Assembly (NCBI GenBank): GCA_040752025.1
Contig: JBFMFR010000002.1
Coordinates: forward strand, 186,001 to 250,000
Origin: JBFMFR01 sp040752025
GTDB taxonomy: Bacteria > Chloroflexota > Anaerolineae > Anaerolineales > UBA4823
Length of the DNA: 64,000 nt
Direction of reading: 5' to 3'
Shown one piece after another: positions 37,293 through 46,086 of the stretch. The notes beneath the pieces were generated by a model. The model saw only the letters and a program-made list of their open reading frames with translations. It did not search any database and was not told the origin of the DNA. Each line of letters opens with the position of its first letter. Position 1 is the stretch's first letter. A program made the position numbers and the translations under genes.

Positions 37293-38666
37293 TTATTGCT
37301 CCTTTCCCAGAATTGAAACGGTCACGTATGTGCCAGTGCCAGCGTGGCTGTGGATCGAGCCGCGCATCGGGCGTCCAGGCGGAGGCTTGATTTGCAGTCG
37401 ATCATCGTTGAAATGCTTGCCAATCGTGCCTTGCAACTGCCATAGAGCAAAAACCGCTTGCATCAACCCCGTAGCCCCCACTGGGTGTCCGCAAGCGATC
37501 AGCCCGCCCGAAGGATTGACCGGGCAAATTGGCTGCTCCGGTAGAGCCAGGCCGTAATCGATGCCTGGCACAAAAGCCTTGCCGCTGGCAGCAAATGCCC
37601 CGCCCTCCCCGTAGCGGCACAGCCCCATATCTTCGTAGGTTTGGATCTCGGAAGATGTGTAGGCATCATGCAATTCGACGAAATCCAATTCGCGCAGGGG
37701 ATCGTGGATGCCGGCGTTGGCGTACGCCTGTCGGCTGGCCATACGCCCGGCGCGGAAGGAGTGCACCCCTGGGTAGCGGAAGCCGTGATCCCACAGCTCT
37801 TTATAGTAGTGGCGTGTGTTATCGTTGTCGCGCTCATTCGGCAAGGCATTCTTCTCCATAAAGGCCTGATAGGATTGGTGTGGGCGGTCGGCCATGCGCA
37901 TGGCGTCCGTGCCGCACCCGATGCCCTCCACGATCACGCCTGGCAGGCGTTTACCGCTGGCCTTTTCGATCTTTTCCAGTCCTTCCTCGGAGCACAGAAT
38001 TACCGCCGCGGCGCCATCGCTCATCACGCAGATATCCAGGCGTGTCAGCGGCCAGGCCACCATGGGTGCGTTGCGCACATCTTGAATAGTATAGCGATTG
38101 CGCTTTTGTGCGTAAGGGTTGTAGTAGGCGTTGATATGGTTCTTTACGGACACATGTGCCAATTGTTCGACCGTCGTGCCAAATTCTTTCATGTGGCGCG
38201 TGACCATCATGGCATAATAGCCCGAATAGAAACCGCCCACCGGGTAATCGAAGCTGACGTCCGAAGCCAGGGCGATGAACTCGTTGCCCTTCCAGGTATT
38301 GACGTGGCTCATGGTTTCGAAGCCATAGGCCACGCAAATATCCATATGCCCGCTGGCGATGTTTTTCCAGGCTTCCTGGAAACATAATCCTCCGGTTGCG
38401 CCACCGCCCTCCACGCGGTGTGAGGGTTTGGGGCACAAGCCCAGGTAATCCTGCGCCATAATCCCGCTCATCAACTGGCGTTGGAAGTGGTCAGAGAAAT
38501 ATGAGGCCACCGAGCCATCCACCATCTCGGTGAATTGAGGGAAAGTCAGGTCCAGGTCACGGATGGCGTAATCGTACGCCTCTTTGACGATGGCCTGGAA
38601 CGTTTTGTCGGGGCGGGCCTTGGCAAATTTGGACACGCCGCCTGAAACCACGTAAACCTTTCGCAT
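37293..38666 (-). CDS. thiolase-fold SCP2/Ltp-like protein with Gly at the nucleophile position
   Basis: The start ATG 38666 follows AAAGGAGAG; 457 residues result. The family signature at the active-site Cys normally reads like VEAACASGG; here it is VEGGGATGG, so Gly89 replaces the nucleophile. Other catalytic-region motifs remain: LDFVELHDAYTSSE (His) and ACGHPVGATG. Thiolysis is therefore doubtful; a retro-aldol role, as in the Ltp2-ChsH2 pair of steroid side-chain degradation, is an alternative suggested by the adjacent DUF35 gene. A Cys at 95 is close but out of register. Confidence 0.85.
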   Translation of the reverse strand: MRKVYVVSGGVSKFAKARPDKTFQAIVKEAYDYAIRDLDLTFPQFTEMVDGSVASYFSDHFQRQLMSGIMAQDYLGLCPKPSHRVEGGGATGGLCFQEAWKNIASGHMDICVAYGFETMSHVNTWKGNEFIALASDVSFDYPVGGFYSGYYAMMVTRHMKEFGTTVEQLAHVSVKNHINAYYNPYAQKRNRYTIQDVRNAPMVAWPLTRLDICVMSDGAAAVILCSEEGLEKIEKASGKRLPGVIVEGIGCGTDAMRMADRPHQSYQAFMEKNALPNERDNDNTRHYYKELWDHGFRYPGVHSFRAGRMASRQAYANAGIHDPLRELDFVELHDAYTSSEIQTYEDMGLCRYGEGGAFAASGKAFVPGIDYGLALPEQPICPVNPSGGLIACGHPVGATGLMQAVFALWQLQGTIGKHFNDDRLQIKPPPGRPMRGSIHSHAGTGTYVTVSILGKEQ

Positions 38667-38973
38667 ACATCTCTCCTTTCTGAACCTGAAGAAAACCTGA
38701 AGAAAAAGGGAAACACCCGGCCCCATCCGAACTCGCTCCGGGGACTGTTCCCGCAGAACATGTTTTCGGCAAGACCGGGTGCGTGATGAATGCGATGAAA
38801 CTGCCGTGGCGTCTCGCCGACGCTGAGGCACCGCCCCGCCCCTGGTCAGCGGGCAAGGCTTTTCAATTTTATCGCCGAAACCATAAATCCCGGCTTTACG
38901 GTATGTGAAATATCTACAACAAACGCACTGTTGAAGGGTTATCGGAGCTTACAGTCAGAGGAGCAAATAAATA
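38667..38973 (-). promoter_or_regulatory. long, probably structured leader of the acyl-CoA operon
   Basis: A 307-base gap precedes the thiolase-like gene. Read on the minus strand, CACCCGG (38782-38776) can pair with CCGGGTG (38720-38714), enclosing smaller pairs TGTTC/GAACA, CCGAA/TTCGG and CCCC/GGGG; it is followed by TTTCCC and TTTTTC, terminator-like, some 45 bases before the start. Further upstream GCGTC/GACGC forms another hairpin. Two direct copies of CCTGAAGAAAA (plus strand, 38695-38706) follow. No known riboswitch consensus was recognised. A possible -10, GATAAAAT, lies near 38872. Confidence 0.45.
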
Positions 38974-40005
38974 CTACTGAACCGTCATGGTCAGCAAGGA
39001 TTGCTTTTCAATCAGGATATTCCTGGCTCTCTGAAGCATCAGGTTCACATCCGTTGCACCGCTGTTGATCAGCAACTGGCGCAGGCCGGTATCGCGTAGC
39101 AGGCTCTCCCATTCATTATAGCCCATTGTTTGCAAATACTGATCGATCGCTTTGGCATCCTCGCTACCAATTATTTGGCTGATGGTCTGGCGAATAGCAA
39201 AATGGCAGGCCATTGAAGTTACCGGGGAATCTTGTATCATAGCAGTGCTCAACGCGGTGATCATGAGTTGCGGGCGCTGCTGGGGCTGGGCTTTCGGTAC
39301 AACCCGTGGAGCACGATTGAGCCATTTGCGGTATGGTTCTGGCATCACCCAGGCCAGGAACTGCGGCACAATTGCGAAGATCAAGGTAAGACCAGTCAGG
39401 CTGTTGGCAACGTTGAAACCCAATAGGGGTGCAGCCAACAAAATCAAACTGCCAGTGACCATGGCGATGCTGTAGCCAATCACCAGCCGGTAGCGTCCCT
39501 TGATCCAATTCTCAATGTCCTGTGAGACAGAAACTTGGGCATAACTTTGCCATCCAGCCCACAGGTGCCAACTCCAGGGGAAAAACTTGGCCACCCCCAC
39601 CATCATCGTCATGCCTAGTTGGAAGAAGGTTCGTTGGTCTGCATCGTTAGTAGGGTTGAGATTTTGCAAGTTAAACCATACCACCCCGACTGCTGCCAGT
39701 ATGGTAAGGGTAGCATAAATCCAACGCGGGCTAGAACGACCCTGATAAAAAGTGGCGTGCGTGAAAAACAAGATACAGATCGCTGAAAGAGTCTCTCCAA
39801 TGATGGCGATGAACACATTCCAGCCTCGCAGGCCAGGCATTTGCCCGATGACCACCCAAGCCAAGATATAGAAAACGGCAGCAATACTGAAGGCAGCCGC
39901 CAACCACCCCAGGTTGTCCATGCGATCGCGCCGGGCTACCTGGATCAGGCGCAAACCAGCGGATAATTGAAGCACCGACAAGATTAATACAATAACGATT
40001 TGCAT
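38974..40005 (-). CDS. multi-pass membrane protein with about seven membrane segments
   Basis: The 343 residues start at once with a hydrophobic segment (MQIVIVLILSVLQLS) and show about seven such segments up to residue 230, then a cytoplasmic tail of about 110 residues that is polar and helical. The layout resembles the membrane-sensor half of 7TM signalling proteins, but no kinase, cyclase or HD motif follows. I do not recognise the family. The neighbouring genes, one divergent, give no functional hint. Confidence 0.75.
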   Translation of the reverse strand: MQIVIVLILSVLQLSAGLRLIQVARRDRMDNLGWLAAAFSIAAVFYILAWVVIGQMPGLRGWNVFIAIIGETLSAICILFFTHATFYQGRSSPRWIYATLTILAAVGVVWFNLQNLNPTNDADQRTFFQLGMTMMVGVAKFFPWSWHLWAGWQSYAQVSVSQDIENWIKGRYRLVIGYSIAMVTGSLILLAAPLLGFNVANSLTGLTLIFAIVPQFLAWVMPEPYRKWLNRAPRVVPKAQPQQRPQLMITALSTAMIQDSPVTSMACHFAIRQTISQIIGSEDAKAIDQYLQTMGYNEWESLLRDTGLRQLLINSGATDVNLMLQRARNILIEKQSLLTMTVQ

Positions 40006-40077
40006 AGTTCCCTGCCTGTTTGATAACAGTTGGCTATTGAGTGAAAAGGATTATAACATAAATGACCACAACCCGGA

Positions 40078-40106
40078 TTGTCATGCACCCTGGCGCATGG
40101 TAGAAT
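40078..40106 (+). promoter_or_regulatory. sigma-70-type promoter for pdxS-pdxT
   Basis: TTGTCA (40078-40083) and TAGAAT (40101-40106) are 17 bases apart, each one mismatch from consensus. The transcript would start near 40113, about 93 bases before the pdxS ATG. Confidence 0.65.
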
Positions 40107-40126
40107 GATTAATAGAAATGCTTTTG

Positions 40127-40146
40127 CCGCCCAACCAAGCGGGCGG
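40127..40146 (+). promoter_or_regulatory. hairpin at the 5' end of the pdxS leader
   Basis: CCGCCC (40127-40132) and GGGCGG (40141-40146) form a six-bp stem just after the predicted transcript start, followed by GCATTTCTTT. It could stabilise the mRNA or act as a weak attenuator; a short stem is not strong evidence. Confidence 0.35.
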
Positions 40147-40205
40147 GCATTTCTTTGCCTTGCGAGGTGAAAATCTGGTCTGGAAAGACCGTGGAGGAAG
40201 ACAAA

Positions 40206-41093
40206 ATGGAGCAAGAAGTTGGAACTTTTACTGTAAAGAAGGGCCTGGCTCAGATGCTTAAGGGTGGGGTGATCATGGATGTAGTCACTGCCGAGCATGC
40301 CCGCATTGCCGAGGATGCGGGCGCGGTGGCGGTGATGGCGTTAGAGCGCGTCCCGGCCGATATCCGCGCCCACGGGGGCGTGGCGCGCATGAGCGACCCT
40401 GAGCTCATCCTGCAGATCATGGATGCCGTGTCGATCCCGGTGATGGCTAAGTGCCGCATTGGGCATTTCGTGGAGGCGCAAATCCTGGAAGCGATTGGCG
40501 TAGACTATATCGACGAGTCCGAGGTTCTGACCCCGGCGGATGAGAGCCACCACATCAACAAGCACATCTTCAAAGTGCCCTTCGTGTGCGGCTGCCGCAA
40601 TCTGGGCGAGGCGCTGCGACGCGTAGGCGAGGGGGCGGCGATGATCCGCACCAAGGGCGAAGCCGGCACAGGTGACGTGATAGAAGCTGTGCGCCACGCG
40701 CGCAGTGTGCTGGGTGAAATCCGCCGCCTGGAGAATATGCCTGAAGAGGAAGTGATGGCCTTCGCCAAGGAAATTGGCGCGCCTTACGAGATGGTGATGG
40801 AAACGCGCCGCCTGGGTCGCATGCCGGTGGTCAACTTTGCCGCGGGCGGCGTGGCGACTCCCGCCGATGCAGCCTTGATGATGCAGTTGGGTGTGGATGG
40901 CGTCTTTGTCGGTTCGGGCATCTTCAAGTCTGGCGACCCGGCGCGCCGCGCTGCGGCCATCGTCAAGGCAGTCACGCACTTCAACGATGCCTATATCCTG
41001 GCAGAGGTCAGCCGCAACCTGGGTGAGCCGATGGTTGGCCGTCAGGTGACTTCGATCCCCGAGTCTGAACTTATCGCCGGGCGTGGATGGTAA
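40206..41093 (+). CDS. pdxS: pyridoxal 5'-phosphate synthase, PdxS subunit
   Basis: PdxS builds pyridoxal phosphate from ribose 5-phosphate, glyceraldehyde 3-phosphate and ammonia. The ATG 40206 lies eight bases after GGAGG. The 295-residue TIM-barrel protein is highly conserved: [29 protein letters not shown] with Lys82 (Schiff-base lysine), [12 protein letters not shown] and [11 protein letters not shown]. pdxT follows 10 bases later. This DXP-independent route is typical of Gram-positive and many deep-branching bacteria. Confidence 0.97.
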   Translation: MEQEVGTFTVKKGLAQMLKGGVIMDVVTAEHARIAEDAGAVAVMALERVPADIRAHGGVARMSDPELILQIMDAVSIPVMAKCRIGHFVEAQILEAIGVDYIDESEVLTPADESHHINKHIFKVPFVCGCRNLGEALRRVGEGAAMIRTKGEAGTGDVIEAVRHARSVLGEIRRLENMPEEEVMAFAKEIGAPYEMVMETRRLGRMPVVNFAAGGVATPADAALMMQLGVDGVFVGSGIFKSGDPARRAAAIVKAVTHFNDAYILAEVSRNLGEPMVGRQVTSIPESELIAGRGW

Positions 41094-41103
41094 TAGTTAT
41101 AGC

Positions 41104-41691
41104 ATGAAGATCGGTGTACTGGCGCTTCAAGGAGATTTTGCCGAACATGTTGCTGCACTGCTGCGCATCGGCGCCCAACCCAGCGAAGTGCGCCTGCCCG
41201 AGCACCTGGAAAACCTGGATGGTTTGATCATCCCGGGCGGCGAATCGACTACCATCGGTAAGCTGGCGGTGGCCTATAACTTGTTGGAGCCGCTCCAGCG
41301 TTTCGGGCAGCGCAAGGCCATCTGGGGCACTTGCGCTGGGGCGATCTTCCTGGCCAAGGAAGCTCACCGCCCGCAGCCGCTGTTGGGATTGATGGATATC
41401 CACGTGGAACGCAATGCCTTTGGCCGGCAGGTGGCCAGTTTCGAGGCAGACCTGGATGTGCCTGCCTTGAAGCAGGTCCAGCCGGATGGCGGCCTGTACC
41501 ACGCCATTTTCATCCGTGCCCCGCTGATCGAGTCGGTCTCGGGTGATGCCCAGGCCCTGGCGCAACTGGAAGATGGCAGGATCGTGGCGGCCCAGCAAGG
41601 ACGCTTGTTGGCTACTTCCTTTCATCCGGAGCTAACCCTGGATGATCGTTTCCATCGCTATTTCGTGGCGCTCGCAGGCAACTCTGGATAG
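41104..41691 (+). CDS. pdxT: pyridoxal 5'-phosphate synthase, glutaminase subunit PdxT
   Basis: PdxT supplies ammonia from glutamine to PdxS. The 195 residues have IGVLALQGDFAEH at the N-terminus, PGGESTT, nucleophile Cys77 in WGTCAGAIFL and His174/Glu176 in SFHPEL. The ATG 41104 is preferred over an in-frame GTG 21 bases earlier because it gives the conserved MKIGVLALQG start. Confidence 0.96.
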   Translation: MKIGVLALQGDFAEHVAALLRIGAQPSEVRLPEHLENLDGLIIPGGESTTIGKLAVAYNLLEPLQRFGQRKAIWGTCAGAIFLAKEAHRPQPLLGLMDIHVERNAFGRQVASFEADLDVPALKQVQPDGGLYHAIFIRAPLIESVSGDAQALAQLEDGRIVAAQQGRLLATSFHPELTLDDRFHRYFVALAGNSG

Positions 41692-41706
41692 CAGGTGCGA
41701 ACCGGT

Positions 41707-42645
41707 ATGACTGTGCGGACCTTCGACTGGCGTGATCTGGCGGCCTTGCTCCGCTATCGCCAGAGTGGTGTCTTTCTGGATAGCGCTCTGGTGCTGACGC
41801 GCGGCGCTTTGCTGGTACCCGGGGCCCTGCTCTCGTATCTGGCGCCTGCTATGGGTGTGGTCACCTGCGTGGCGAATGAGAGCGACTCGGGTAGCGAGAC
41901 GCTGATCGGACAGTACATCCACCCTTCCGGGTCGCAGTTCGCCCACCTGACTTTCCTGGCCCCCGAGCAAGGGCTGGAATCGCTGGCAGTCACGCGTTTA
42001 CTCGAATATCTGTCACAGTCGGCCGGTGAACGGGGAGCGCTGCGCCTGCTGGCAGATGTGGATGAGCACAGCCAGGCGTTCGAGGCGCTGCGTCAAACCA
42101 GCTTCGCCATCTTTGCCCGGCAGCGTATCTGGCAACTGTCGCCGCAGCCAGGCGCAGTGATCCACAACAACCCCTGGCGGGTGGCGAATGGCCAGGATGC
42201 ATTGGCAATCCGGCTGCTGTACAATAACCTGGTGCCAGGCTTGGTGCAGCAAGTAGAACCTTTCGAATCTCAGCACCCGCGCGGCCTGATGTATTATCAA
42301 GATGGCGAACTACAGGCCTATGTGGATCTGCGTTACGGTCGCTGTGGCATTTGGGCTCAACCTTTCTTCCACCCCGAGGTGGAAGATGTCCCCGCCCGGC
42401 TGGCTGATCTTTATCAGATAATTCCCGATCGTTTTGCCCGCCCGCTGTATTTCTGCGTGCGTTCTTACCAGGCCTGGCTGGAGCCGGCGATTGAGGAATT
42501 AGGTGCGGAAGCGGGTCCCCGCCAGGCTGTCATGGTCAGGACTTTGACCGTGCAGCATAAAGCGCTACGCCCGCTGACCTTGCCCGCCCTGGAAGGCGGT
42601 CAACCGGAAATTTCCGCACCGATCGCACGTTCGGAGAGTAAATAA
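41707..42645 (+). CDS. GNAT-like protein of unknown substrate
   Basis: A 312-residue protein follows pdxT by 15 bases and precedes the AAA-R3H gene by five, so it is probably co-transcribed. The pattern of a Leu/Ala-rich first half with LTFLAPEQGLESLAVTRLLEYL and FEALRQTSFAIFARQRIW resembles an acyl-CoA N-acyltransferase fold, perhaps a tandem one, but the pyrophosphate-binding loop is not clear. An in-frame GTG at 41695 is an alternative start. Function unknown. Confidence 0.7.
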   Translation: MTVRTFDWRDLAALLRYRQSGVFLDSALVLTRGALLVPGALLSYLAPAMGVVTCVANESDSGSETLIGQYIHPSGSQFAHLTFLAPEQGLESLAVTRLLEYLSQSAGERGALRLLADVDEHSQAFEALRQTSFAIFARQRIWQLSPQPGAVIHNNPWRVANGQDALAIRLLYNNLVPGLVQQVEPFESQHPRGLMYYQDGELQAYVDLRYGRCGIWAQPFFHPEVEDVPARLADLYQIIPDRFARPLYFCVRSYQAWLEPAIEELGAEAGPRQAVMVRTLTVQHKALRPLTLPALEGGQPEISAPIARSESK

Positions 42646-42650
42646 AAGAA

Positions 42651-44285
42651 ATGGAACAACAGAAAATCACAGACGATTTGCACGCTCTGCTGGCGGTGTT
42701 GCCGCCTCCGATCGCGGAGGCAGTCACACAGGCCGACGACAGCGATAACTTACTGGAGGTGATCCTGGACCTGGGCCGTTTGCCCACGGCGCGTTTCGTG
42801 ATGCGCGAGGTTGTGCTCAGCCAGGTTGAGGTATTGCGTGATCAAATCGATTACGTTGTCGAGCGTATCGGCGAGTTTGATACAGATAATCGGGCCGGTA
42901 TGGAGCGCACCTTGCATCGCATCTCGGCCATCCGCAACCGGCGCGGGCACATCGTTGGCCTGACCTGCCGGTTGGGGCGCGCCGTATATGGCACCACCGA
43001 TATTATCAAGGATCTGATCGAGAGTGGCAAGAGCCTGCTCATCCTGGGACGCCCAGGTGTGGGTAAAACGACCATGCTGCGTGAAGCCGCCCGAATTCTG
43101 GCTGAGAGCAAGCGCGTGGTGATCGTGGACACTTCCAACGAGATCGGTGGAGATGGTGATGTGCCGCACCCGGCCGTGGGGCGCGCCCGGCGCATGCAGG
43201 TTGCCACGCCCTCGCTGCAGCACGAAGTCATGATCGAAGCTGTGGAGAATCACAACCCAGAGGCGATCGTGATCGATGAGATCGGGCGCGAGCTGGAAGC
43301 CGCCGCTGCCCGCACCATTGCCGAGCGCGGTGTGCAACTGATTGGCACGGCGCATGGCAATACCCTCGAGAACCTTCTGCTCAACCCGACTCTATCTGAC
43401 CTGGTAGGTGGGATCGAGTCGGTTACGCTGTCCGATGAAGAGGCGCGGCGGCGCGGCACTCAGAAGACCGTGCTGGAACGGCGTTCGCCGCCTACCTTCG
43501 ATGTTCTCATCGAAATCCAGACCCGCGACCGCCTGGCGATCCACTTGGATGTGGCGGCTGCGGTCGACAGTTTGCTGCGTGGTTACCCTCTCCCACCGGA
43601 GATTCGCTCGCGCATCAACGATGAAATTCGCATCGAGCGTGCCCCGCTTCCTACGCGCACGCCCGGGGTGGGCCAGCAGGGTTTTCGCCGCCAGGGCAAT
43701 GGCGCCCAGCAGGACCGCCCTAACCAGTCAGGCAGTAGCCCGTACGGGCGCACTGCCACGAGTATGGTCCCGTTGGGTGGTTACGAAACCCCTTCTGGGC
43801 GCGAACGCCCCAACCTGCAAACCGTGCGGATCTACCCCTATGGCGTGGCGCGTAACCGGTTGTTGCAGGCTGCCAAGCGCCTTGGGGTGCCGGCTTTGAT
43901 CGTTAATGAGGCGGGCGATGCGGATGTGTTGGTTACCCTGCGCGCCTATTACCGCAAACGCCAGCGTACGATTGTGGAAGCCGAACATCGCAACGTGCCT
44001 ATCTATGTGCTGCGAGCCAACACGGTTAACCAGATGCAGCAGTTCCTGAGCGATTTGTTCAATTTGTACGCTGATGTGGGCGGTGAAGCCGGGCTGGACT
44101 CGGTGCTGCAAGATACCCAATCGGCGATCAAAGCAGTGATGAACGGAGAGCGCTGGGTGGAATTGGAGCCAGCCTCTTCGGCAATCCGCCGCTTGCAGCA
44201 TCAAATGGCGCGCGAATCCAACCTGATCTCGCACTCTTACGGTAAAGAGCCCAACCGGCGAGTGCGCATCTTCCGCGAAACGTGA
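42651..44285 (+). CDS. AAA ATPase with R3H domain (SpoIIIAA/Ycf45-like)
   Basis: The 544 residues contain a P-loop ATPase similar to SpoIIIAA and plastid Ycf45: Walker A GRPGVGKTT at 133-141, Walker B AIVIDEIG, and the IGTAHGNTLENLLLNPTLSDL segment. A Gln/Pro-rich linker (about 330-380) leads to a second part ending in an R3H domain, with RLQHQMARESNLISHSYG and EPNRRVRIF, which binds single-stranded nucleic acid. The family is widespread in Chloroflexota, cyanobacteria and plastids; its task is not settled. Confidence 0.9.
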   Translation: MEQQKITDDLHALLAVLPPPIAEAVTQADDSDNLLEVILDLGRLPTARFVMREVVLSQVEVLRDQIDYVVERIGEFDTDNRAGMERTLHRISAIRNRRGHIVGLTCRLGRAVYGTTDIIKDLIESGKSLLILGRPGVGKTTMLREAARILAESKRVVIVDTSNEIGGDGDVPHPAVGRARRMQVATPSLQHEVMIEAVENHNPEAIVIDEIGRELEAAAARTIAERGVQLIGTAHGNTLENLLLNPTLSDLVGGIESVTLSDEEARRRGTQKTVLERRSPPTFDVLIEIQTRDRLAIHLDVAAAVDSLLRGYPLPPEIRSRINDEIRIERAPLPTRTPGVGQQGFRRQGNGAQQDRPNQSGSSPYGRTATSMVPLGGYETPSGRERPNLQTVRIYPYGVARNRLLQAAKRLGVPALIVNEAGDADVLVTLRAYYRKRQRTIVEAEHRNVPIYVLRANTVNQMQQFLSDLFNLYADVGGEAGLDSVLQDTQSAIKAVMNGERWVELEPASSAIRRLQHQMARESNLISHSYGKEPNRRVRIFRET

Positions 44286-44304
44286 TGAGATCCTAAAGGC
44301 CCAT

Positions 44305-44952
44305 ATGTTCATCACGCTGGAAGGCCCAGAAGGCTGCGGAAAAACCAGCCAGATCGCATTGTTAGGCGAGTTCCTGCGCCAGCAAGGCCGCTCTGTCGTG
44401 CTGCTGCGCGAGCCGGGTGGTACAACGATCGGCGACCAGGTGCGCGCCGTGTTGCTGAGTATGAAGAACCAGGAGATGTGCACTCGTACCGAGATCTTGC
44501 TCTTCCAGGCATCGCGTGCTCAACTGGTTGAACAGGTTATCCGCCCGCGCCTGGCGCAAGGCGACCTGGTCTTGTGCGACCGCTACGCCGACTCGACACT
44601 GGCTTATCAGGGTTATGGCTACCAGAAATTTCACCTGGCCGAGCTCAAACGGCTGGTAGATTTCGCTACCGGAGGGTTGAAACCAGACCTAACCTTGTTG
44701 TTGGATGTGGATGTGGAAACCGGCTTGCAACGGCGTATGCAGGGTGGTGGAGTCAATCGCCTGGATGCGCTCGAGTTGGATTTTCACCGGCGCGTGCGCC
44801 AGGGGTACCTGGAGATGGCTCGAGCCGAGCCGCAACGCTGGGAAATCATCGACGCCGGGCAATCCCTGGAAGATGTGCAGCAGGCGCTGCGCCAGGTTGT
44901 AACCCAAAGGTTGCAACTATCCTGGTCGCCGGAGAGCGGCGGCCCAGGATGA
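44305..44952 (+). CDS. tmk: thymidylate kinase
   Basis: Tmk phosphorylates dTMP to dTDP. The 215 residues open FITLEGPEGCGKTSQ with the P-loop at residues 7-14, followed by the DRYADSTLAYQGYG substrate motif. The Cys in the P-loop (EGCGKT) is a common variant. It follows the R3H ATPase by 19 bases and is convergent with the FmdB-type gene, with four bases between the stops. Confidence 0.95.
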   Translation: MFITLEGPEGCGKTSQIALLGEFLRQQGRSVVLLREPGGTTIGDQVRAVLLSMKNQEMCTRTEILLFQASRAQLVEQVIRPRLAQGDLVLCDRYADSTLAYQGYGYQKFHLAELKRLVDFATGGLKPDLTLLLDVDVETGLQRRMQGGGVNRLDALELDFHRRVRQGYLEMARAEPQRWEIIDAGQSLEDVQQALRQVVTQRLQLSWSPESGGPG

Positions 44953-44956
44953 CCGG

Positions 44957-45367
44957 TCAAAAATCGTCCCCAGAGTCGAAGCCGCCAGGGGCAAAATCAC
45001 TGCCGCCCTCGCCGCCAAGATCGGGCAGGGCTGCCTCGATGTCCTCTGGGCTCTGTCCGGATTCCAGGCGGCCGATGACTTCATCGAACTCTGGCCCCAT
45101 ATCCTCGCCCATTTCGCGGCTCATCTTGCGCATCATCTTGCCCAGGGCGCGCGGATCTTCTTCCAGGCCATCCAGATCGCCCGCATCGGCGAAGTCGTCC
45201 AGGCGGCTGTCTTCAGATTTGGCGATGCGGATGCGGCCGATGCGTCGCTGTACGTTGCTGCTCTGGCAGTGCGGGCAGGCCACCGGGCGTGTGCCATATT
45301 CATCGTAAGTCATAAAAATTTCGAAGCGTTTGCGGCATTCTAAGCAACGATATTGGTAATTGGGCAT
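44957..45367 (-). CDS. FmdB-type zinc ribbon protein with acidic tail
   Basis: From ATG 45367 the product has 136 residues. The N-terminal 45 residues are a zinc ribbon: MPNYQYRCLECRKRFE and ACPHCQSSNVQRRI give four Cys in two CxxC pairs. The rest is unusual for the family: an acidic, Met-rich, helical tail (about 60-136) with MMRKMSREMGEDMG and a Gly/Asp-rich end. FmdB-like proteins are small regulatory or assembly factors of unclear role. GGAGACAG precedes the ATG. Confidence 0.85.
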   Translation of the reverse strand: MPNYQYRCLECRKRFEIFMTYDEYGTRPVACPHCQSSNVQRRIGRIRIAKSEDSRLDDFADAGDLDGLEEDPRALGKMMRKMSREMGEDMGPEFDEVIGRLESGQSPEDIEAALPDLGGEGGSDFAPGGFDSGDDF

Positions 45368-45462
45368 AATCTGTCTCCAATAAGGTAGAAAATTGTCTTT
45401 TCCGGCCCTGAAATGGGCCAGGCAAATTATAATCAAGGCATCCCATCTGTAAAGAGGCGATC

Positions 45463-46086
45463 GTGGAAGATATACAAAATCCATATAACCACCAGGTTCA
45501 ACCCTTGTTGGTCGTGATCTCTGGCCCATCAGGGGTCGGTAAAGATACGGTGATTGACCGCATGAAGCAACGCGGGTTGCCTTTTCACTTTGTGATTACT
45601 GCTACTACACGCCCGCCGCGCCCCGATGAGCGGCATGGGGTGGATTATTTCTTTATCTCACACGATGAGTTCGCTGAGATGATCGAAAAGGGCGAACTAT
45701 TAGAATATGCGATCGTTTATAACGATTATAAGGGCATTCCGAAGCAGCAAGTGCGCCAGGCCCTGGAAACTGGTAAAGATGTGGTCATGCGCCTGGATGT
45801 TCAGGGGGCAGCTACCATCCGACAGCTTTGCCCGGATGCCTTGTTGGTATTCTTGACCACGCAGGATGAAGAAGAAATGATCCAGCGCTTGAAAATCCGC
45901 AAGAGCGAAACGCCCGAAGGCTTGAAATTGCGCATCGCCACGGCGCGCCAGGAACTCAAACGCTTGCCAGAGTTCGATTACGTGGTGGTCAACCGCGAGA
46001 ACCAGCTCGATCAGGCCGTAGATACCATCATGGCCATCATCCAGGCCGAGCACCACCGCACCAAGCCGCGCAAGGTAACCCTATGA
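45463..46086 (+). CDS. gmk: guanylate kinase
   Basis: Gmk phosphorylates GMP to GDP. The GTG at 45463 is preferred, with AGAGG about six bases upstream, and gives 207 residues. The P-loop GPSGVGKDT (21-29) has Asp in place of the common Ser. TATTRPPRPDERHGVDYFF is the GMP-binding motif. A TATAAT at 45428-45433 is a plausible -10. It overlaps the rhomboid gene by ATGA. Confidence 0.95.
   Translation: MEDIQNPYNHQVQPLLVVISGPSGVGKDTVIDRMKQRGLPFHFVITATTRPPRPDERHGVDYFFISHDEFAEMIEKGELLEYAIVYNDYKGIPKQQVRQALETGKDVVMRLDVQGAATIRQLCPDALLVFLTTQDEEEMIQRLKIRKSETPEGLKLRIATARQELKRLPEFDYVVVNRENQLDQAVDTIMAIIQAEHHRTKPRKVTL

Noticed and set aside
38667..38831. N-terminal extension of the thiolase-like protein to 512 residues
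   Set aside because: The extension has no thiolase similarity and lies in the leader; AAAGGAGAG is well placed for ATG 38666.
38667..38973. Cobalamin riboswitch or T-box in the acyl-CoA operon leader
   Set aside because: The conserved B12-box and T-box sequences are not present; only generic stems can be drawn.
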